A DNA stretch of 64,000 bases from Stenotrophomonas indicatrix (GTDB taxonomy: Bacteria > Pseudomonadota > Gammaproteobacteria > Xanthomonadales > Xanthomonadaceae), in NCBI GenBank assembly GCA_041545745.1, contig CP168152.1, positions 3,346,001 to 3,410,000 on the forward strand, in the 5' to 3' direction. Under the pieces are notes generated by a model that was not told the DNA's origin, did no database searches, and was given only the letters and a program-made list of their open reading frames with translations. The position numbers and the translations under genes were made by a program. Shown piece by piece: positions 58,437 to 64,000 of this stretch (the stretch's first letter is position 1; each line of letters begins with the position of its first letter).

Positions 58437-60563
58437 TTACGCCGCGCGTGCAGACACGGTGGGCATGCGCACCCCCTGTTCCAGCTGGAACACCAACACC
58501 GACGTGGTCAGCGCATGTGCCTGCTCTTCCAGCGCACGGCTGGCAGCGGTGGCCTCTTCCACCAACGCCGCGTTCTGCTGGGTCACCTGGTCCATCTGCA
58601 CCACCACTTGGTTGACCTGCTCGATGCCAGCCGCCTGTTCCTTGCTGGCGGCGGCGATATCGCTCATCAGCAGGGTGGTACGCGAACTGGCCTGCGCCAC
58701 GCGCGCAATGGCGGCTTCGGACTGCACGGTCACGGCCAGGCCGCTCTGCACCTTGGCAGCGGCGTCCTCGATCAGTTCCTTGATCTCCTTGGCAGCGACA
58801 CCGGCACGCTGGGCCAACGTACGCACTTCGCTGGCCACCACCGCGAAGCCGCGGCCCTGTTCGCCGGCACGCGCCGCTTCCACTGCGGCATTCAACGCCA
58901 GGATGTTGGTCTGGAAGGCGATGCCATCGATCACCGTGGAGATCTCCGAAATGCGCGCGGAAGACTGATCGATCTCGCCCATCACCGTGGCCATCTGCGC
59001 CATGGCCTGCTCGGTCTCGCGTACGGCAACGCCGGCCGCATGCGCTTCGCTGTCTGCCTGGCGGGCCAGCTCAGCGTTCTGGCGCACGGTCGAAGTCAGC
59101 TCCTCCATCGAGGCGGCAGCCTCTTCCAGATTCGCGGCCTGTTGTTCGGTACGGCGCGACAGATCGTTGTTGCCGGCCGCCAGTTCCTGTGCCGCGTTGT
59201 TGATGCTGTCAGCCGCTACCTGGATGCCGCGCACGATGCCGGTCAGCTGCGTGGTGGTGGCATTGGCATCGTCACGCATGCGCGCGAACACGCCTTCGTA
59301 CTCGCCTTCCATGCGCGCGGTGAGGTTGCCATGCGAGATGGCGCGCAGCACGTCGGAGACATCGGCGATGCTGGCCTGCGAGCTGGCCATCATGCCGTTG
59401 AGGTGGTTCACCATTGCCTGGAACTGGTACTGGAATGCCGCAGCATCGCCACGCACGCTGAAATCGCCAGCGCGCGCGGCACGGGCCAGTTCATCGATCT
59501 GCGCGTTGATCGCCATCAGGCTCTGCTTCACCGCCGCCAGGGTGCGGGTCAGCGTGCCCTTCTCGCCCGGATACTCGGGCAGATCGCGGCTGAGATCGCC
59601 GATGGCATAGCGCTGCATCACCTCGGCCATCAGCAGCTGCACCTGCACGTGCGACTCGACCAGATGGTTGGTGGCCTGCACCATGCGGCCGAAGTCGCCG
59701 GGGAACGCACTGGCATCCATCCGGTAACGGATCGCACCGGCTTCATGCTGTTCGGCCATCTGCAGCTGCGCGCCGATCGCCGCCTGCACGCTCTGGCGCA
59801 CACTGGCCATGGCCTCGCCAAGCTGGGTCAGCTCGTCACGACCGCCAAGGCGGAATTCCTGGTCCAGTTCGCCCTTGGACAGGCGCTCGGCCAGCTGCAC
59901 CGCACGCGCCAGCGGGCCGGTCATGCTGCGGCCGATCAACACCGACGCGGCGATGCCGACCAGCAGCGCCACGCCACCCAGCACCAGCAGCTGCAACAGG
60001 CTGCGCTCGCCCAGGCGGATCGCCTCGCCAGCAGCCTCGCGGCTTTCCTTTTCTTCATAGGCCACGCCATCGGCCAGCGCCTTGTTCCAGCCATTGGCCG
60101 CTTCCTGCACCGGGCCCAGGGTCAGCGCCACGGCACCGGGGAAATCGCCCTGCTCCATCAGTTCGCTGGTCTGCTTGTTGAGCGGACGGGCGAGCGCACG
60201 CTTGGCGGCGATGGTCTCGCCGATCACCTTGCCCCCGGCATCGCCGGGCAGGGCCTGGTAGGCAGTCCAGCTGGCCTCGTAGCGCTTGACCAGATCGGCA
60301 ATGCGCTGCTCGTCGTTGGCGCGGTCTTCGCCCTGGCGGATCAGCATCTCGCGGCGCACGACCATCATCTGGTTGTTGGCATCGAGCATCTCCGACAGCA
60401 GCCGTACCTTGGCTACGCCAACCTCGACCACCTGCTCCATCGCGCGCTTCTGCACGGTGGTGGCGGTAGCACCGGTGGCCACCACGGCGGCAACCAGCAG
60501 CAACAACAGGCCAAAGCCAAGCCCAAGACGCCAGGCAACCCTGACGTTCCTCAAGTAGTTCAT
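58437..60563 (-). CDS. Methyl-accepting chemotaxis protein
   Basis: 708 residues. Membrane helix 1 (about 10-32), a periplasmic four-helix ligand domain, helix 2 (about 190-210), HAMP, a second HAMP-like linker with PAS-free helices, and the signalling domain with the hairpin tip region ([37 protein letters not shown]). No C-terminal CheR-binding pentapeptide. Signal unknown. Start at 60563 by the N-terminal membrane helix. It is alone, without che genes. Confidence 0.95.
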   Translation of the reverse strand: MNYLRNVRVAWRLGLGFGLLLLLVAAVVATGATATTVQKRAMEQVVEVGVAKVRLLSEMLDANNQMMVVRREMLIRQGEDRANDEQRIADLVKRYEASWTAYQALPGDAGGKVIGETIAAKRALARPLNKQTSELMEQGDFPGAVALTLGPVQEAANGWNKALADGVAYEEKESREAAGEAIRLGERSLLQLLVLGGVALLVGIAASVLIGRSMTGPLARAVQLAERLSKGELDQEFRLGGRDELTQLGEAMASVRQSVQAAIGAQLQMAEQHEAGAIRYRMDASAFPGDFGRMVQATNHLVESHVQVQLLMAEVMQRYAIGDLSRDLPEYPGEKGTLTRTLAAVKQSLMAINAQIDELARAARAGDFSVRGDAAAFQYQFQAMVNHLNGMMASSQASIADVSDVLRAISHGNLTARMEGEYEGVFARMRDDANATTTQLTGIVRGIQVAADSINNAAQELAAGNNDLSRRTEQQAANLEEAAASMEELTSTVRQNAELARQADSEAHAAGVAVRETEQAMAQMATVMGEIDQSSARISEISTVIDGIAFQTNILALNAAVEAARAGEQGRGFAVVASEVRTLAQRAGVAAKEIKELIEDAAAKVQSGLAVTVQSEAAIARVAQASSRTTLLMSDIAAASKEQAAGIEQVNQVVVQMDQVTQQNAALVEEATAASRALEEQAHALTTSVLVFQLEQGVRMPTVSARAA

Positions 60564-60796
60564 GGGGTGAATCCAAAACGGGGGAGATGCGCCCATATCG
60601 GCCTGCCTGTCGGGAATCTTGATCGCCCCGCGCTCGCCTGCGTCGGATGCCGTTCACCTTGGTGAGGCGCCGTCCTCCGCTTCTGCGGTGGATCTTTGGC
60701 GTGACGATGCACCCCGCTGCTCATGCCGGCATCAGTTCCCTTTCACGGCAGCTACGCAGCGTTTGCAGGCAGGGTGAAGGCGTTATCTGTCTGGAA

Positions 60797-61762
60797 ATGC
60801 CCATGCCCGTATGCCGCCTCGCCCTGCTTGCCCTGTCGCTGCTGATGTCGCCCGCCTTCGCGCAGACGTCTCCACCTGCCGGCCTGCCAGCGCCCATCGC
60901 CGAAGAGGCCGGACCTGACACCGCAACGCGCTCGCCTCTGCACGCACAGGTGCTGTTGGACCGCGCGAACTTCTCGCCGGGCGAGATCGATGGCGAAGTG
61001 GGCAGCAACCAGCGGCGGGCGGTGTCCGGCTTCCAGGCCGCGCACGGGCTGACCGTCAGCGGTGAACTGGACGACGCCACCTGGAGGGCCCTGCAGGCCG
61101 ATTCGGTTGGTCCGCTGGCCAGCTACACGCTGACCGCCGAGGATGTGGCCGGTCCGTTTGTTGCGGTTCCCCAAAAGCCCGCCGAACAGGCCAAACTGAA
61201 ATCCCTGGGCTTCAGTAGTATCGAAGAATCACTGGGCGAGCGTTTCCATGCCGCCCCGGAGCTGTTGAAGGCACTCAATCCCGGCGTGGATCTGAGCAAG
61301 GCCGGCAGCCGCATCCAGGTGCCCAACATTGCGCCTGCCGCTTTGCCCAAGGCCACCAAGTTGGTGGTCGACAAATCCGACTCCACCCTGCAGCTGCTGG
61401 ACGCACAGGGCAAGTTGATCGCACAGGTGCCGGTGTCGTCGGGCAGCGAGCATGACCCGCTGCCGATCGGTGAGTGGAAGATCCTTGGTGTGTATCCGGA
61501 TCCGCCGTTCCACTACAACCCGAAACTGTTCTGGGACGCGAAGAAGGGCGATCGCAAAGCCACGATTCCGCCCGGCCCGAACAATCCCGTCGGCCGGGTC
61601 TGGATCGACCTGTCCAAGCCGCATTACGGCCTGCACGGCACGCCGGTGCCCGGCCACGTCGGCAAGACCGAATCGCACGGCTGCGTGCGCATGACCAACT
61701 GGGATGCGCTGCGCGTGGCCGCGGCGGTGGATACGTCGGTAGTCGTGGTGATGCAGGAGTAA
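60797..61762 (+). CDS. L,D-transpeptidase (YkuD) with peptidoglycan-binding domain
   Basis: 321 residues. Signal peptide (to about residue 24, PAFA-QT), a PG_binding_1 domain (about 50-100: VLLDRANFSPGEIDGEVGSNQRRAVSGFQ), and a YkuD domain with catalytic C296 in ESHGCVRMTNW. It would form 3-3 peptidoglycan cross-links or attach proteins to peptidoglycan in the periplasm. ATG at 60797 or 60803. The M23 peptidase gene follows after 4 bases, so both act on the wall together. Confidence 0.94.
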   Translation: MPMPVCRLALLALSLLMSPAFAQTSPPAGLPAPIAEEAGPDTATRSPLHAQVLLDRANFSPGEIDGEVGSNQRRAVSGFQAAHGLTVSGELDDATWRALQADSVGPLASYTLTAEDVAGPFVAVPQKPAEQAKLKSLGFSSIEESLGERFHAAPELLKALNPGVDLSKAGSRIQVPNIAPAALPKATKLVVDKSDSTLQLLDAQGKLIAQVPVSSGSEHDPLPIGEWKILGVYPDPPFHYNPKLFWDAKKGDRKATIPPGPNNPVGRVWIDLSKPHYGLHGTPVPGHVGKTESHGCVRMTNWDALRVAAAVDTSVVVVMQE

Positions 61763-61766
61763 GCCG

Positions 61767-62411
61767 ATGCGACTTGCGCAACTGATCGTGCCAGGACTGG
61801 TGATGGGCGTCGCCGCCGGGTGGTGGCTGCAGCGCGATGGCGAGCCTTCCGATGGCGCGGCTGTCCACCCTTCTGCAGTAGTTGCGGCGGACCACGCACC
61901 TGCCGTACCCGCGGAGCAGGCAGCGACGGCAATCGCTGCGCCCGCCCCACCAGCAACCGGCGACACACCCTCCGGCCTGCTGCTGCCGGTACAGGGCATT
62001 GCGCCGTCGCAACTGCAGGACACCTTCACCGACGCACGCAGCGAAGGCCGTGTGCACGACGCCATCGACATCATGGCCGCTGCCGGCACGCCGGTGCTGG
62101 CCGTGGCCGATGGCCATGTCGAGAAACTGTTCGACAGCAAACGCGGTGGCCTGACGATCTACCAGTTCGAACCCAGCGGCCGCTGGTGCTACTACTACGC
62201 ACACCTGCAGCGCTACGCCGACGGCCTGGCCGAGAAGCAGACCATCAAGCACGGCGACGTGATCGGCTACGTCGGCAGCACCGGCAATGCCAACCCCGAA
62301 GCTCCCCATCTGCATTTCGAAGTGCACACATTGGGGCCAGAGAAGCAGTGGTGGAAGGGCGAGTCGATCAATCCCTATCCGCTGCTGAAAAAAGGGGACG
62401 GAGGGGATTAA
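61767..62411 (+). CDS. M23 (LytM) metallopeptidase
   Basis: 214 residues with an N-terminal signal or anchor helix. The LytM domain has HDAIDIMAAAGTPVLAVADGHV, YYYAHLQRY and the zinc-site HLHFEV. The first ligand histidine (R-V-H-D-A-I-D) and the H-x-H pair are present, so an active endopeptidase is likely. The last residues (KKGDGGD) and stop codon come from a REP sequence, so the native C-terminus may have been replaced. Four bases after the L,D-transpeptidase gene. Confidence 0.92.
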   Translation: MRLAQLIVPGLVMGVAAGWWLQRDGEPSDGAAVHPSAVVAADHAPAVPAEQAATAIAAPAPPATGDTPSGLLLPVQGIAPSQLQDTFTDARSEGRVHDAIDIMAAAGTPVLAVADGHVEKLFDSKRGGLTIYQFEPSGRWCYYYAHLQRYADGLAEKQTIKHGDVIGYVGSTGNANPEAPHLHFEVHTLGPEKQWWKGESINPYPLLKKGDGGD

Positions 62412-62416
62412 GTCGC
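62388..62416. repeat. REP arm, GGGGACGGAGGGGATTAA type, overlapping a stop codon
   Basis: An A-run followed by GGGGACGGAGGGGATTAAGTCG, identical in its core to the left arm at 11287-11310. It encodes KKGDGGD and the TAA stop of the M23 peptidase. No inverted partner is seen nearby. Confidence 0.8.
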
Positions 62417-62441
62417 AACCCACACGGTTTCTGCGGGACGC

Positions 62442-63098
62442 CTATACAGCGCGCGGGCTCTGCCTGCGCAGCGCGATGGTGAAGATCACCAGTGCGATGC
62501 CTGGAATCAGCAGCAACAGCGCCGCCAGTTTCCAGAAGAAGAACGGCCACAGCCAGATGTAGTCCAGGTCGGTCAGTTTCAGAAGATCCAGCGGCGGTTG
62601 CAGCTCGATGGTTGCCGGCCTGCCGAGCAGCGCCGGCTCCACCTCCAGCACGGTCACCCGCAGCCAGGAACGGCCACGGGGCAATGCGTCACCGCGGCCA
62701 TAGCCGAAGTACGCGGCGGCGAAACCCGCCGTTTCAACGGTTTCCACCCTGCGCACGACATCCGTTGCGGGCGGGCCTGATCGCACGCTCGCGCGGAAGT
62801 CCGCATGCTCGTTGGGGGTTTCGACGCGCAGCAGCACGTCGGGGTCGAGGGCCGGGTCGGCAGCGTTGGGCGGATAGCGCAGCCGCAACCGCAGGCGATC
62901 GTCAATGAAGCGGTAGACCGTGATCTCCGCGCTCGCACCCGGGCTCAGCTCCAGCGGCAGGGTCTGGGTGCGTGAGGCCAGGTGGTTGGCCACAGCGCCC
63001 ACCGCCAGCACCACACAAGCGGCTGCCCACAGGCCCCAGAACACCCACAGGGTGATCCGCAGCACCTTCGTCCCTTTCACGCTGACATCGCCGGGCAT
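62442..63098 (-). CDS. Hypothetical membrane protein
   Basis: 218 residues. A membrane helix near residues 14-34 (VFWGLWAAACVVLAVGAVA), a periplasmic beta-rich domain, and a second helix near the C-terminus (WPFFFWKLAALLLLIPGIALVIF). No recognised family. The ATG at 63098 is chosen because it gives a short cytoplasmic lead before the first helix. Downstream of purA on the same strand, separated by a terminator. Confidence 0.8.
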   Translation of the reverse strand: MPGDVSVKGTKVLRITLWVFWGLWAAACVVLAVGAVANHLASRTQTLPLELSPGASAEITVYRFIDDRLRLRLRYPPNAADPALDPDVLLRVETPNEHADFRASVRSGPPATDVVRRVETVETAGFAAAYFGYGRGDALPRGRSWLRVTVLEVEPALLGRPATIELQPPLDLLKLTDLDYIWLWPFFFWKLAALLLLIPGIALVIFTIALRRQSPRAV

Positions 63099-63135
63099 CG
63101 ATCCGCTTCCCTGCTGGCATTGCGTACACACTAAC

Positions 63136-63170
63136 GAAAAAGCCCCGCTTTCGCGGGGCTTTTTCTTCAC
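63136..63170 (-). terminator. Intrinsic terminator after purA
   Basis: AAAAAGCCCCGC-TTTC-GCGGGGCTTTTT, symmetric with A and T runs, so it can stop transcription in both directions; it lies 17 bases beyond the purA stop. Confidence 0.92.
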
Positions 63171-63186
63171 GCTACCAGGCAGTCAC

Positions 63187-64000
63187 TCAGGCGAACGGAT
63201 CCTGCAGGACCATGGTGTGGTCGCGGTCCGGGCCGGTGGAGACGATGCTGATCGGGCAACCGGCCAACTCTTCCAGCGAACGCAGGTAGGCACGTGCGGC
63301 GGGCGGCAGGTCGTCCCAGTTGGTGATGCCGTGGGTGTTCTCGGTCCAGCCCGGGAACTCCAGGTACACCGGGGTGCACTCTTCCCAGCCCTGCGCGTCC
63401 AGCGGCGCGTACTCGGTACGCTTGCCGTTGTATTCGTAGGCGATGCAGACCTTCAGCTTCTCCATGCCGTCCAGCACGTCCAGCTTGGTGATGCACAGGC
63501 CGCTGATGCCGTTGATGGCCACGGCGCGCTTGAGGGCGACGATGTCCATCCAGCCGCAGCGACGCGGGCGGCCGGTCGAGGCACCATACTCGGCACCGCG
63601 ATCGCGGATGCCCTGGCCGATTTCATCGTCCAGCTCGGTCGGGAACGGGCCACCGCCCACGCGGGTCGCGTAGGCCTTGGCGATGCCCAGCACGTAGTCG
63701 ATCGCATCAGCGCCGACGCCGGCACCGGCCAGCGCGCCACCAACGGTGGTGTTGGAGCTGGTGACGTACGGGTAGGTACCGTGGTCGATGTCCAGCAGCG
63801 CGCCCTGCGCACCTTCGAACAGCACGCGCTTACCCTGCTTGCGCAGGTCATGCAGAATGCCGGCAACGTCGGACTTCATCGGCTGCACGTACTCGCCGAA
63901 GGCCAGCGCTTCGTCGAAGGTCTTCTGGAAATCGACCGCGTCGGTCTTCAGGTAGTTGGTCAGCACGAAGTTGTGGTAATCCAGCGCGGTGCGCAGGAGT
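63187..64000 (-). CDS. purA: Adenylosuccinate synthetase, 5' end cut off
   Basis: C-terminal 271 codons; the start lies beyond the right edge. The enzyme joins IMP and aspartate using GTP in AMP synthesis. Visible features include GKRVLFEGAQGALLDIDHGTYPYVTSSNT (IMP site and signature), GPFPTELDDEIGQ, STGRPRRCGW and the guanine-binding KLDVLDG. Reading is open to the edge (the segment before MLTNYLKTD reads LLRTALDYHNFV). Confidence 0.96.
   Translation of the reverse strand, partial: LLRTALDYHNFVLTNYLKTDAVDFQKTFDEALAFGEYVQPMKSDVAGILHDLRKQGKRVLFEGAQGALLDIDHGTYPYVTSSNTTVGGALAGAGVGADAIDYVLGIAKAYATRVGGGPFPTELDDEIGQGIRDRGAEYGASTGRPRRCGWMDIVALKRAVAINGISGLCITKLDVLDGMEKLKVCIAYEYNGKRTEYAPLDAQGWEECTPVYLEFPGWTENTHGITNWDDLPPAARAYLRSLEELAGCPISIVSTGPDRDHTMVLQDPFA

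Overview
The window is a chromosomal segment of a gammaproteobacterium of the Xanthomonadaceae, most likely Stenotrophomonas (S. maltophilia complex). The base composition is high GC, genes are dense, and the intergenic gaps are full of GTAG-type palindromic repeats (the SMAG class described in S. maltophilia) and larger palindromes. The rpoE-rseA-mucD order and the aidB/ligase repair neighbourhood fit the same group. This is inferred from gene content; no database was searched. About 58 protein-coding genes are called, most with confident family assignments. No tRNA, rRNA or CRISPR array was seen.

Layout. 1-6.4 kb: a partial aidB, divergent from a translationally coupled repair operon (metallo-beta-lactamase exonuclease, ATP-dependent DNA ligase, Lhr-type helicase, PdeM phosphoesterase). 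6.4-16.1 kb: a small hypothetical protein, an FAD monooxygenase, a cold-shock protein, purine salvage (methylthioinosine phosphorylase, hpt) with nagZ, a DsbA-like protein, a CYTH protein, a secreted protein, rlmD, and a receiver-Hpt protein. 16.2-24.8 kb, all on the minus strand: the envelope-stress group rpoE-rseA-mucD, then lepA-lepB-DUF4845-rnc-era-recO. A sigma-E type promoter precedes rpoE. 25-32.5 kb: a two-domain fatty-acid oxidation protein, an intact IS3-family (IS150-type) insertion sequence, two pirins flanking aqpZ, and a secreted protein. 32.7-37.4 kb: cstA-ybdD, a DUF819 transporter, and a VOC protein. 37.5-43.8 kb: a two-component system divergent from a predicted lipid A/LPS modification operon (ArnT-like glycosyltransferase, PAP2 phosphatase, EptA). 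44.4-49.2 kb: an ACE-like M2 peptidase lipoprotein, a small protein, a siderophore-interacting protein, and a Bcr/CflA efflux pump. 49.4-58.1 kb: a tandem glycine riboswitch with gcvP, a VOC protein, an amino-acid permease, a PAS-AraC regulator divergent from katE, and a lysine-rich histone-like protein. 58.4-64 kb: a chemoreceptor, an L,D-transpeptidase, an M23 peptidase, a membrane protein, and a partial purA.

The most unusual content lies between the genes. Four composite elements of about 0.5 kb (15.6-16.2, 27.1-29.0, 35.05-35.6 and 43.8-44.35 kb) share one architecture: outer hairpin, about 100-bp palindrome A, a GACAGTTTCC-like box, a centre with REP-like hairpins, the inverted box, about 100-bp palindrome B, outer hairpin. 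One copy is inverted and one is split by the insertion sequence with a 3-bp target duplication. A second unusual structure, at 8.22-8.45 kb, consists of two adjacent hairpins with unrelated stems whose loops are reverse complements and carry Shine-Dalgarno and anti-Shine-Dalgarno-like strings. Small REPs of the GGGGACGGAGGGGATTAA type also occur, and one of them supplies the C-terminus and stop codon of the M23 peptidase.
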